Below are positions 52,399 through 63,967 of a DNA stretch of 64,000 nucleotides, in pieces. The notes under the pieces were generated by a model that was given only the letters and a program-made list of their open reading frames with translations, did no database searches and was not told the DNA's origin. The position numbers and the translations under genes were made by a program. Origin of the DNA: Stomoxys calcitrans (lineage: Eukaryota > Arthropoda > Insecta > Diptera > Muscidae). Where the stretch lies: contig NC_081556.1 in the NCBI RefSeq assembly GCF_963082655.1, positions 150,434,001 through 150,498,000 of the forward strand. The letters run 5' to 3'. Within the stretch, counting starts at the first letter, position 1; the number at the start of each line of letters is the position of its first letter.

Positions 52399-53201
52399 AG
52401 GTGCCATTACACTACATGTTCTTGTCTTATGACATGTCAAATTTCGCTGTTGTTAAAGTTGCATACATAGTGTGATACGAATAAAAATAACACATGAAAA
52501 TCACTTTTCAAATTAGCACTGTTAGCACAATTAGAGCAGTGCTCTATTCCTTCTGACAATAACATAAAGAAATCTGCTGGTTTTGTTGTAAGTTTAATGA
52601 AAGCAACCCCAAATTAAATTGTTTACATAACTTTAGGTTATGTCATACAAAAATAACATACTAATGTGATAGCAAAAATGATGAATCGTATATAATACCT
52701 TGAAGCTAATCTAGATTTGCGACGAAATTTCAGAAATCTGGTGTTTTGAAACGAGATTTCCCATACATTTTCAATGTGAGCAAATCTATTTATTCGAGGA
52801 GATTTGCAGCAAATCTCCTTACAAATTCAAATGCAACACTGCGTTTGCATTGAATACCGGGTATTATTGGGATTTTTGGCAGCACTTTTTGTTAACATCT
52901 GACAATATCTGATTGAAATTATAAAATTTAGTAGTATATCAATAAAATCGTTTCACAAACTTAATTGCTGACCGCAATGTATATGCTGAACACAATAAAA
53001 ATGCTCATCACAACAAAAACGCTGTCAAAACGTCACTGTTGACAAATAAAAACCGCATAAATCGTAGTGGAAATGGGTTTTTGAGATTATCTCTAGTGGA
53101 AACATGGTTTAAGTTGGCAATTTCGTTACACATAATGAAATACCAATGATACATAAAAAGTGTCATGTCATAAGACAAAAACATGTAGTGTGATAGAGCC
53201 T
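52399..53201. mobile_element. PIF/Harbinger-like MITE (copy 2) with nested insert
   Basis: Ends AGGTGCCATTACACTACATG and ...CATGTAGTGTGATAGAGCCT, flanked by TAA at 52396-52398 and 53202-53204, the trinucleotide TWA duplication typical of PIF/Harbinger elements. Compared with copy 1 it is interrupted from about 52696 to 53110 by a ~410-bp insert whose ends read 'accttgaagctaatctagat' and 'ctctagtggaaacatggttt'. Non-coding. Confidence 0.72.
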
Positions 53202-53204
53202 TAA

Positions 53205-54860
53205 GGCCAAGCCATGGGTTCCTCATATTGCATTGATGGTTCAGTGAAAAATAGATGTCATAAAGTTCGTGACAACCACGATTTGGAGAAACATATAATT
53301 TGCAAATAATCATTTGCCAAGTATGTATGTGTGTTAATAAAAAAATAAAACTGCGTAGCCTAGGTGGCGTATGACGTATGGATTGCGTGAACATCATTAT
53401 TGAATAGCTCATACGCACCCATGTTCAATATATTAAACAAAAACATTATTTTCTATGATAGTACTGTCAGTGACAAAAACAAACTTCTTTGCACAACTTT
53501 TTTTAAAACATTGATTAATCGGAATATTTTATTATTATTCATTTATTTATTCGTGCATTTATTATATCATGTACATTTTTTATTATAACTTTATATTGAT
53601 ATCTGTGGCATTGGTGCTCAACTTAAACAATATGTGATTCGAATCAATATGTCTTAAAACTTTTATAACAAATTTTTAATTTAAACATTTCTTTTGCTAT
53701 AACTTAAGTTTAAAGTTAAATAAATTGCAAAATTACTTTTCTATTCAAAATGATTTTCTTTATCTAAAAAACAAACAAAAATATTTTTATACAACAAAAA
53801 AAAACTATAATTTCAAAAGAAAATAACACAAAATAGACAATACAAAACAATAGTAACAATTTGTTATAAAACAAACAAAAAATGATGTAGTGAATGTTAA
53901 AATGCGAAAAAATATTTATACCACAACAAAAACAAAAAACAAAAGGGAAATTTAATGTACGCTAAAAAAGCAAAAAAAAAGATAATGAAACAAATATAAG
54001 AGCATATAAGCACAGTAAGATAATTTTGACTACAATGACAATGACGCTGAATTACTTTTAAAGCAAAATATAGAAAAAAAAAGGAACAAACCCAAAAAAA
54101 ACTTCCCAAAGTAAACCCTCCTTAAACGCACTTCACATTTCACAATTTACAAAACGTAAAAAAAAGTTAGTAAGGCACTTGTTAAAATGCAGCACACAAA
54201 TATCCACATAGCCATTGGAAAAACCAAATTCCCCCTTCCCCAAAAATACTAAAAATAAAAAAGGGATGAAAAAAAAAACTTGAACAATAATATTTATGTA
54301 ATATTAAAGCAAAGGAAAATTACCATAAACTACTGATAAATGAATAAAGAGTAATGAATGACAATAATTTTCAAAACACTCGATTACTTCGTTAGCAAGG
54401 GGTGAAGATTTTTTTAAAACCATATTTTTGTGCTAATTTTTTTGATAAACAGAAAGGACTCTTAAGGCAGATTCACAACAACAACAACAAAAAGAGAAAA
54501 AAGATAAAGCAAAGACACAAACCAATATCGTATTTAATTTACACACAAAACAAAATGTGGAAAAAAGGTATATTATATACATACATATACATATATATAT
54601 TTGAATAAATCAAAAACAAAAACAAAAAAACAAGAACTAAAAAAGAAATGATCCAAATCAATACATCATGCATACGTAGAGTATACATGTATGCATGTGA
54701 ATGCGATTGAAAAAGATGTATACACAAAAGAAAGTAAATTATATATCAATTAAAAACAAAACAACAACCAACAAATATCATATACATAAATGTTAAAAAA
54801 AAGGATAAACAAATAAAAACCAAACAAAAGCAAATGTGACCAGATGTTTTATTTTATATA
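53205..54860. other. no gene seen (AT-rich, A-rich)
   Basis: Long A-rich stretches with AAAC repeats and CATA/TATA runs near 54575-54602. No coding region or structured RNA identified. The 136-aa ORF at 53008-53418 (-) covers the MITE edge and is not a gene. Confidence 0.4.
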
Positions 54861-54861
54861 A

Positions 54862-55905
54862 AAACCAGTAAGAAAGGGCAAAAGTCTGGCGGTGCCAACT
54901 GTATAATGCCCTACACCTACCCAATAAGAACAATGTGGGACCTATTGGGTTGCCCAAAAAGTAATTGCGGATTTTTCATATAGTCGGCGTTGACAAATTT
55001 TTTCACAGCTTGTGACCCTGTAATTGCATTCTTTCTTCTGTCACTTATCAGCTGTTAATTTTAGCTTGCTTTAGAAAAAAAGTGTAAAAAAAGTATATTT
55101 GATTAAAATTCATTCTAATTTTAAATAAAAATGCATTTACTTTCTTTTAAAAAATCCGCAATTACTTTTTGGGCAACCCAATATATATATATGAGAGCTA
55201 TATCTAAATCTGAACTGGTTTCCATGAAATTTACCAGTAATATTGAGAGTCAAAAGAAAATCTCTCCTGCCGAATTTCGAGAAAATCGGTAAACAAAAGA
55301 CCATTTTATTGTAATATTACTGCAAATCGTACGAACATATATATGGGAGCTATATCTAAATCTGAACCGATTTTGATCAAACTCTATGTATATTGTGTTG
55401 AGGAAAGCGTTGTGCAATATTTTGACAAGATTGATCAATAAATGTACTTGCAGTGGCTCTAGGAGTGAAAATCGGGCGATATATATATATATGAGAGCTA
55501 TATCTAAATCTGAACCGACTTCCATGAAATTCGCCAGTAATGTCGACAGTCGTAAAAAAACCTTCCTGCCTAAATTCGAGAGAATCGGTTAACAAATGAC
55601 CATTTTCGGACCGATTTTTTCCAATTTCAATAGGCTTCGCTCTAGGCCGGAAAACATGACTGTACCAAATTTGAAGACGATCGGATGAAAACTGCGACCT
55701 GTACTTTGTACACAAATTAACATGGACAGACTGACGGACGGACAGACAGACAGAGGGACGTAGCTAAATCGAATCAGGAAGTGATTCTGAGTCGATCGGT
55801 ATATTTATCAATGGTAATCTATCTCCCTTCCTTTTGGGTGTTACTAACTATTTCACTAACTTATAATACCCTGTACCACAGTAGTGATGTAGGCTATAAA
55901 AATAT
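54862..55905 (+). mobile_element. second mini-me-like family, with nested mariner MITE
   Basis: The 5' tip 'agtaagaaagggcaaaagtc' and 'tggcggtgccaactgtataa' is followed by the MITE, then two units (gagagctatatctaaatctg, accgacttccatgaaattcg, gagaatcggt), a GACG seed (gacggacggacagacagaca) and an end 'ttccttttgggtgttac ... cctgtaccacagtag'. Its plan is that of the main mini-me family but the tips and units differ. Confidence 0.6.
54945..55181 (+). mobile_element. mariner-type MITE (copy 2)
   Basis: 237 bp between TA duplications; left TIR 'ttgggttgcccaaaaagtaa', nearly identical to 38285-38520 in body. Inserted in the element at 54862-55905. Confidence 0.9.
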
Positions 55906-55920
55906 ATCCAAAGGTAAGTA

Positions 55921-57214
55921 AAACAAGTAAAAGCATGCTAAGTTCGGCCGGGCCGAATCTTATATACCCTCCACCAGGGATCGCATTTGTCGAGTCCATT
56001 TCCGGCATCTCTTCTTAGGCAAAAGAGGATATAAGAAAAGATTTGCTCTGCTATTAGAGCGATAACAAGAAATGGTCCGGTTTGGACCACAATTAAATTA
56101 TATGTTGGAGACCTGTGTAAAATGTCAGCCAATTCGAATAAGAACTGCGCCCTTTCGGGGCTCAAGAAGTAAAATAGAGAGATCGATTTATATGGGAGCT
56201 GTATCGGGCTATAGACCTATACAGACCATAATAAACACGTATGTTGATGGCCATGAGAGAATCCGTCGTACAAAATTTCATTCAAATCGGATAGGAATTG
56301 CGCCCTCTAGAGGCTCAAGAAGTCAAGACCCAAGATCGGTTTATATGGCAGCTATAGCAGGTTATGGACCGATTTGAACCATACTCGGCACAGTTGTTGG
56401 GTATCATAACAAAATACTTAGTGCAAAAATTCATTCAAATCGGATAGGAATTGCGCCCTCTAGAGGCTCAAGAAGTCGAGACGCAAGATCAGTTTATATG
56501 GCAGCTACATCGGGTTATGGACCGATTTAAACCAAACTCAGCACAGTTATTGGAAGTCATAACAAAACACCTCATGCAATATTTCAGCCAAATCGGATAG
56601 GAATTGCTCCCTGTAGAGACTCAAGAAGTCAAGACCCCAGATCGGTTTATATGGCAGCTATATCAGGTTATGGACCGATTTGAACAATTCTTAGCACAGT
56701 TGTTGAAAGTCATAACAAAACACGTCATGCAATATTTCAGCCAAATAGGATAGGAATTGCTCCTTGTAGAGGCTCAAGAAGTCAAGACCCCAGATAGGTT
56801 TATACGGCAGCTATATCAGGTTATGGACCGATTTAAACCATACTCAGCACAGTTATTGGAAGTCATAACAAAACAACTCATGCAAAATTTCAGCCAAATT
56901 GGATAAGAATTGTGCCTTCTCAAGAAGTAGTCAAGATTCAAAATCGGTTTATATGGCAGCTAATGAGAAGTATTTGTGCAAAATTTCAAGCGGCTAGCTT
57001 TACTCCTTCGAAGGTTAGCGTGCTTTCGACAGACGGATGGACGGACAGACAGACGAACGGCCGGACAGACGGACGGATATGGCTAGTTCGACTTAAAATG
57101 TCATGACGTTCAAGAAAATATATACTTTATGGAGTCTTAGACGAATATTTCGAGGAGTTACAAACAGAATGACGAAATTAGTATACCCCCATCCTATGGT
57201 GGAGGGTATAAAAA
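55921..57214 (+). mobile_element. complete mini-me-like element
   Basis: 5' tip 'aaacaagtaaaagcatgcta', 'agttcggccgggccgaatct', 'tataccctccaccagggatc'. Seven or so units with 'gccctctagaggctcaagaa' and 'tttatatggcagctat'. Then the GACG seed (gacggatggacggacagaca), core, TA seed and the 3' tip 'catcctatggtggagggtat'. The subterminal TATACCCTCCACCA near the start is the inverse of TGGTGGAGGGTATA at the end, giving a ~15-bp subterminal inverted repeat. Confidence 0.85.
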
Positions 57215-57257
57215 TATATCCAAAGGTAAGAACAAAATTACAAATTTTGCCCATGTA

Positions 57258-57535
57258 CATTCTACTAAGGAACAGGGGCAAACTTCTCACATATCAATGA
57301 TTGCAGTCCGATTCAAGTTTAAGCTCAATGATAAGGGGCCTCCTATTTATAGCCGAGTCCGAACGCCATGCCGCTGGAGAGAAGTTTTACATATTACATA
57401 CCTGACAAATGTTGTCAGCATTTAGCAGGGAAAACCACCGCTAAAAATTTTTTCTAATGGTCTCGCCAGGATTCGAACCCAGGCGTTCAGCGTCAAAGGA
57501 GGACCTGCTAACCTCTGCGCTAGGGTGGTCTCCAA
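57258..57535 (-). mobile_element. tRNA-derived SINE copy (f)
   Basis: Clear head: complement of 'aacctctgcgctagggtggt' (A box) and of 'ggattcgaaccc' (B box, about 57470-57481). The body matches copy d with a small deletion after 'gaacgccatgccgc'. Confidence 0.8.
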
Positions 57536-57668
57536 AGAAAAGTGCAAATTTTTAAGTCCATTGTGGTATCACAGTAGCGACAAACCAAGGTTTCAGGTAG
57601 GAATCGAACCCACAACCCCTGCACTGGTAATCCAAGCACGCTACCAACTCGGCTACCGGGACGCCCTA
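57536..57668 (-). repeat. second tRNA-like repeat (A and B boxes)
   Basis: The minus strand reads 'ggcgtcccggtagccgagtt', 'ggtagcgtgcttggattacc' and 'gtgggttcgattcctacctg': A-box-like GTAGCCGAGTTGG and B box GGTTCGATTCC with a plausible T arm. The acceptor ends do not pair, so it is a tRNA-derived repeat rather than a functional tRNA. It differs from the 300-bp SINE. Confidence 0.5.
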
Positions 57669-57714
57669 CTGCCACTTTACGTAACTTTTATTTTTGAAAA
57701 GGTATGTAGACATA

Positions 57715-58220
57715 TCTGTACCACTGTATATAAAAGAGTTGCTTGGCTGACTGATTACTGACTGACTGGCTGATTATCGCCCAGTCCAAAAGGCTAAAGC
57801 TAGAATCATGAAATTTTGCACAAATGTTTGTCTTGGGTTATAGGCACTCGATAAGGCTGGATTTGGTTATATTCGTACGTTTAGGTACTATGAAGTACCA
57901 AATAGAACGAAACGGTACATATTTGCCCAGCGCGAACGGAAAGGGCTAGAATTATGTTCTTGGACTCAAATGGGCTCGAAAAAATTAAGTATGGTAAATT
58001 TTTTTTGGGAAAATCATACAAGAACTGGGTGAAAAAGTACGTTTAGTACCGCAATTGGTACTAGAGCTCTGAATTGTGGAACTTGGGTACACTATGTCAA
58101 CCATAATTGGGTGACTATAAGAGTTTATGGAAATTTGTACATTCAGGTACCAAAAAGGTACGAAATGGGTAAACTTTGTACAGGACTGATGGATAGAGGT
58201 AGAATTTCGAAACTTGACTT
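57715..58220 (+). repeat. 'gctgactgattactgactga' repeat and GTACC-rich units
   Basis: It starts 'aaaagagttgcttggctgac', then 'cccagtccaaaaggctaaag', then units with 'taggtactatgaagtaccaa' and 'caggtaccaaaaaggtacga'. Same family as 5030-5330 and 59342-61165; cut by the mini-me at 58225. Confidence 0.55.
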
Positions 58221-58224
58221 AAAA

Positions 58225-59341
58225 GACAAGTAAGAGCGCTCTAAGTTCGTACGGACCGAATCTTATATACCCTCCACCATGGATCGAATTTGTCGAGTTC
58301 TTTGCGTAGTTCTGTTTTTAGGCAAACAAAGAATAATGGGTACGAGTTACTATGCTATTGGAGATATATCAAGTCGGATTCAGACCATAAGTGAATTAAA
58401 TGAATAGTAGAAGTCATTGGGTAATATTTCAGTCCATTGGGATAAGAATTACTCCTTGTAGGGGCCCAAGAAGCATAATCGAGAAATCGTTTTATAAGGG
58501 AGCTGTATCAGATCGATTAAGACCATATTGGACACGTATGTTGAAGGTCGTGGGAGAAGCCGTTGTAAAAAAGCAAATATCGGCGCCCTCTAGAGACTTA
58601 AGAAGGTAAGATGTTGATAGTCATAACAAAACACATCACGCAATGTTAGCCAAATCGAATAATAATTGCGCCCTCTATTGGCTTAAAAATTAAGATCCAA
58701 GATCGGTTTATATGGCAGCTTTATCAGGTTATGGATCAATCTGAAACAGTTGTTAGAAGTCATAACAAAACATTTCATGCAAAATTTCAGCCAATTCGGA
58801 TGAGAACGGCGCCGTCTAGTCGCTGAAGAAGTCAAGACTCAAGATCGATTTATATGGCAGCTATATCAGGTTATGAACCGATTCCAACCATACCTGGAAC
58901 AGTTGTTGGAAATCATAACAACACACCTCATGCAAAATTTCAGCCAAATCGAATAAGATTTACGCCCTCTAGATGCTCAAGAAGTCAAGATCCAAGACTG
59001 GTTTATATGGCAGCTATATCAAAACATATACCGAATTGGCCCATTTACAATCCCAACCGACCTACTATAATAAGATATATTTGTGCTAAATTTCAACCGT
59101 CTAGCTTTACTCCTTCGAAAGTTAGCGTGCTTTCGACAGACGGACTGATAGATATACGAACGGACGGACGAACAGACGAACAGACGAACGGACAGACGGA
59201 CGGACATGGCTAGATCGACTTAAAATGTCATGAAGATCAAGAATATATATACTTTATGGGGTCTTAGACGCATATTTTGAGGTGTTACAAATGGAATAAC
59301 GAAATCACTATACCCCCAACCTATGGTGGAGTTTATAAAAA
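58225..59341 (+). mobile_element. mini-me-like element inside a GTACC array
   Basis: 5' tip 'gacaagtaagagcgctctaa', 'atataccctccaccatggat'. Six units, a long GACG/GAACA seed (near 59140-59210), core, TA seed and 3' tip 'aacctatggtggagtttata'. The GTACC-rich family lies on both sides. Confidence 0.8.
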
Positions 59342-61165
59342 TGTAAAAATAGTAATGGTACGGGAAAAAACGTACATTTTGTACCGCAATTGGTACCATT
59401 TAGTACTTTCATTACAGATGTAGCTAGAGGTCTTACATTTGGCATGTAGGTACAACTAGGAAATTCGTACATTTTGGTACCAAAATTGGTACCATTTGGT
59501 ACTTGCTTTGCAGATGTAACTAGGGGTCTGAAATTCGGCATGCACGTATAACTAAGAAAAATATTATGGGTGATTGTGATATTTTTACAATTCGTACATT
59601 TTGATACCAATATCGGTATCATTTGGTACTTGCATATAAAGCTAGAGGAATTAAAATTGGGATGTAGGTAAAACTTAGAAATATATTATGCCCGAATAAA
59701 TGATTTTTTCACAACTCTAACATTTTGGTACCAAAATTGGTACTATTTGATACTTTCTTTATAGATGAAGCTAGAGATCCGAAATTTGGGATTTACGTAC
59801 AACTTAGAAATAAATGATGTATTACTAAATGATCTATTCAAAATTCGTACATTTTGGTACCATTTATTACTTTATGCTCAGATGGATCTTGAGGTCTAAG
59901 ATTTGGCATGTAGGTACAACTAAGAAATATATGATGGGTGTCTAAATGTTCTATGAAAAATTCGTACAGATTGGTACTATTTCTAGTTTCTGTTCATATG
60001 GAGCTAGAGGTCTGAAATTTGGTACAACTAAGAAATGTATGACGGGTGACTAAATGTTCTAGAAAAATTCGCACAGTTTGGTACCATTTCTAATTTCTGT
60101 TCATATGGAGCTAGAGGTGTGAAATTTGGTACAACTAAGAAATATATGATGGGTGGATAAATGATTTATTCACCATTCGCACATTTTGGTACCAAAATTG
60201 TTACCATTTGGTACTTTCTTTATAGATGAAGCTAGAGGTCTTAATTCAGCATGTATGATCGATGACTAAATGATCTATTAAAGTTTCATACATTTTGGGA
60301 TCAAAATTGGTACTTTCTTTGTAGATGTTGTAAGAGGTCTAAAATTTGGCTTGCAGGTACAACTAGGTAAAATGTGATGGGTGGCAAAATAATCTATTTA
60401 CAACTCGAACATTTTGGTACCATATGGTACTTTCTTTACAGATGAAGCTAGAGGTTCGAAATGTGTCATGTAGGTACAAGAGGGAAATATATAATGGGTG
60501 ACTAAATGATTCAATCAGAATTCGTACCTTTTGGCACCAACAAGTGCAAAATAGTACGAAATAACTTATTTTCGCCTACAGCGAACGGGGACAGCTAAAA
60601 TTAAGAAATTTGACCAACATTATCGTAGTCTTGACAAAAATACAAAATTTGGAAGAAAACGTACTAATTGTGATGTAATTGGTACCTTGGAAGAATATAT
60701 TGGGCACGTATTAGATATTTTTTATTAAGTTATATATTAAGGTACCCAAATGTACAAAATGTTACTTTCTTAAGGGAGTGAGCTAAAACTCTCAAGTTCA
60801 CCTTGACTATAAAGTTTGGGTGACCTGTAAATTATTGAAAATCGTGCATTTAGGTGCTAAATCGTACAAAATGGTACATTCTTTATGAATTAGGTTAAAG
60901 CACACAAAATTAGGATACGGTTACACCTTGACCGTAAATATTGGGAGATTGGATGATTTGTTTTTAATTTTAATTGGTTTAAGTTAGGTAATAAAACATA
61001 AAAAATGGTACTTTCTTTACAGAGTGATTTTAATCTCTCAAAATTGGGATACAACTACACCTTGACTATGGATTTTGGGCAGCCAAAAAAATTTTTTTTT
61101 TTTCGAAATCATACTTTTAGGTACTAAAACACACAAAATGGTACTTTCTTTAGGAGTTGAGTTAA
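59342..61165. repeat. GTACC-rich satellite-like array, ~120-130-bp units
   Basis: More than a dozen degenerate units with 'cattttggtaccaaaattgg', 'taccatttggtactttcttt', 'agatgaagctagaggtctga' and 'aggtacaactaagaaatata'. The last ~600 bp shift to a related form ('actctcaaaattgggatac', 'acaccttgactat'). Non-coding. Confidence 0.8.
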
Positions 61166-61171
61166 ACCGCA

Positions 61172-62088
61172 ATGTTTAACCTGTACCTGTCAAAACAACC
61201 CACAGGCGGCAACATAATATCATATGCGGATGACTGCTTCTTCCAAGCGAAGAAAAACGACATCAATGAGCTGCGTGAACGAATAAACATTTATCTCCAA
61301 GATCTGGCGGACGTTTTCAAAAGTCGCAACTTGAATATCTGTCTCACGAAAGCGTCCGCTAAACTATTCAACAACTGGATGAAAGAGGTTTCAACGGAGC
61401 TTGAACTCGTTAGTCGATGGACAGAGAATTCCGACAGTAAATCAACCGAAGATCTTACGGGTGATATAGTCTACAAAAAGGTAAGAAAGTTGCTTGAAGA
61501 AACAGAAAAAAAATCTTAAATCTTTGGTAGGTAGCACTTGGGGTATGGAGAGAGCCGTACACAATAGAGAAACCTACAGATCTGTCAAAACACACCCCTA
61601 AGGACCATCACGAGCTGATTCCAAACATCGACCATCTACACGAGGAAATTAAGATTCTTAATGTTAAAGATCATATTGAGCTGTTCTCCAAACAGTATCT
61701 CCAGAGCTGCCAACAGAAGAATTTCCAACTCGCTGAGTTGAAACCCCTACCGAGACATGTTAGGAATATCCGGAAGTTTAGGGGCTAAATCCGACACACA
61801 GAACAGGCGGTAACCAATGCGACTTCATTGTATCAGCCGAATATGGTCCTTGGTGAACCCCCACCTTCAATGACAAACGATGAAAAGAATTACTTAGGGA
61901 AATCAGAGGTGCTCTGGCTCTCAAGGCTAAACGATATCCCCAATATCTGTCCTATCAATCGGCTCTTTACATGCCTGGAAACCCCTACTAAGTGCAGAAT
62001 CACTATGGACCGTTCCAATTGTAGCAGCTACATTCCTGGAGCTAGATCTAGAGGCGGCAGCCGAGCCAGACTAATCTTAGAATGAATC
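61172..62088 (+). pseudogene. non-LTR retrotransposon fragment with YADD
   Basis: 'MFNLYLSKQPTGGNIISYAD' then DCFFQ (about 61172-61245) is RT motif C with the YADD Asp pair intact, followed by a 115-aa frame. After stops, a later part (61828-62085) reads 'MVLGEPPPSMTNDEK' and 'DIPNICPINRLFTCLETPTK', the C-terminal region of jockey/Loa-type ORF2. Frameshifts and missing upstream domains make it a pseudogene. Confidence 0.75.
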
Positions 62089-62090
62089 TA

Positions 62091-62326
62091 TAGGGTCGCC
62101 CAAAAAGTAATTGCGGATTTTTTAAAAGAAAGTAAATGCATTTTTAATAAAACTTAGAATGAACTTTAATCAAATATACTTTTTTTACACTTTTTTTCTA
62201 AAGCAAGCTAAAAGTAACAGCTGATTACTGACAGAAGAAAGAATGCAAATACAGAGTCACAAGCTGTGAAAAATTTTTTAACGCCGACTATATGAAAAAT
62301 CCGCAATTAATTTTTGGGCAACCCAA
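62091..62326 (-). mobile_element. mariner-type MITE (copy 3)
   Basis: Opposite orientation to copies 1 and 2; TIR 'tagggtcgcccaaaaagtaa', TA duplications at 62089-62090 and 62327-62328. It follows directly on the retrotransposon fragment. Confidence 0.88.
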
Positions 62327-62499
62327 TACTTTTATACTTACAACGAGAGTGGCTACAACAACAACGCCTTATGTGCCCTCAAAAATCATATCTGGAGATT
62401 AGATAATAGGTGCTTATATGTACAACTCTTCCTTTAAAATATGATGAACTATAAAAAAATTCTCCTTTTGTGCTCCTAAGCAAAATTGCTACCATTAAG

Positions 62500-62504
62500 T
62501 GCGA

Positions 62505-62540
<36 letters not shown>

Positions 62541-62640
62541 AGCAGTGTGTTGTACACTGAGGCGGCAGCACTTGCCAATGAAGAACTTCATCGGGTCAAT
62601 CCGGTACGTACAACCGGCTGCCCTGGGATTGCATTAAGTC
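62500..62640. repeat. (GTT)n-headed repeat
   Basis: (TTG)~12 at about 62503-62540 is followed by 'agcagtgtgttgtacactga', 'ggcggcagcacttgccaatg' and 'aacttcatcgggtcaatccg'. The unusually GC-balanced, structured tail (tgtgttgtacac; ggtacgtacaaccgg) suggests a defined repeat family. Around it (62330-62500 and 62640-63035) no gene is seen. Confidence 0.45.
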
Positions 62641-63040
62641 CGATATAGACCATCTGTTTCATACACAAGCAAGGAAAATATTTTTAACAAAATATAGGTA
62701 CTTTTAACAAATATAGTCTTTATTTCTGGAATTTAAAAACTTTCTATAGTTGTATAACTTTAAACAAAATATTTGAATATAAAAAATATAAAATTTGTTT
62801 GGAACATCAGAAATTCTTAGGAAAATTGCTTAGAGAGTTTCTCTCAATTTTATATGAAGTGTATCTGAAAAGACAAAAGAGAAGATTAAATAGAATTTTT
62901 TAAGTTCAGCTGACCGAAATAAGAACTAATGGGTCAACGTGCGGCATTCTGACAAGTCTGAAGCTATTCCCAGTGCACATTGGCGCTATAAAGATTACCA
63001 CTGACCGGCCAAAAGGCGGACACCATAGCGCTGAGGCTAA

Positions 63041-63350
63041 CATTCCATTAAGGAACAGGGGCAAACTTCTCCATATCAATGAGTACTGTCCGTTTCAAGT
63101 TTTAAGCTCAATGATAAGGGGCCTCCTTTTTGTAAACAAGTCGGAGGCCCTTTTTGTAAACGGCGTGCAAAACCTCTTTGAGGAGAAGTTTTTACATGGC
63201 TTCTATGCATGCCTAAGTATCTCATAAATGTCGCCAGCATTAGGAGGGATAAACACCGCTGAGATTTTTTATATGAAGTTCTCGTCAGGATTCGAGCCCA
63301 GGCATTCACCGTCATAGGCGGACATGCTAACCTAAACGCTATGGTGACCG
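63041..63350 (-). mobile_element. tRNA-derived SINE copy (g)
   Basis: Full-length type copy with a small internal duplication of 'ggaggccctttttgtaaac' relative to copy d. B-box complement 'ggattcgagccc' (about 63290) has one change from the consensus. Confidence 0.75.
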
Positions 63351-63639
63351 GGCGGAGGATTTGTAGGAGCTATCAAATGTGTCACTAAAAATATTGGGCC
63401 ATCGGCATCGTTACGCTATAAACTCTCACATTTAGCCAGCGGCGTATTGCCACTGTCTATGAAGTGAATACTGTGGCTGAATTTAAAGGGACTAAAAGGT
63501 AAAATCAAGATGGTTGGTTTGAAATGTCGCAAATGTCATCAACGAGGAGGCCTTAAGTCATGATCGTACTATCGAATGCATTTGTTGCAATTAGGTTGCC
63601 GTCTGGAGGGGGTGGAAGAGAGAATATATAGAGATTACA

Positions 63640-63860
63640 TTTGGCCAGTTCTTTGCATGGCTTTATTTAGAGACTAAACATTGCCCATATCACCCTACCT
63701 TGAGGAACACCTTGTTTCACTCTATAGGATTCAATTATTGAGCTCTAAGATCACCGTTGTGGCGCATAGCTCTCGTTCTTGTCTAAACTGCATTTAGCAG
63801 TCCGCACCAGTTATCAAGAAGATTGTTTAAAAATTGAACAAAATTCCCAACGTCTCTCTT
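63640..63860 (-). pseudogene. non-LTR RT motif B fragment
   Basis: The complement reads 'SSIIESYRVKQGVPQG' (about 63700-63750), the GVPQG motif B of non-LTR RTs. The flanking frames are broken. 63351-63640 has nothing I recognise. Confidence 0.5.
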
Positions 63861-63967
63861 CAAGTTTAGTGGCCACACTTATTATACACAACACCGAGAT
63901 ATTTTCATTTTGTCATTTGCAACACATCGATATCACCATTTCCGAGCCTTGAAGAGAAACATAACCC

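Noticed and set aside
53008..53418. 136-aa minus-strand ORF
   Set aside because: It spans the end of a MITE and its nested insert; biased composition and no motif.
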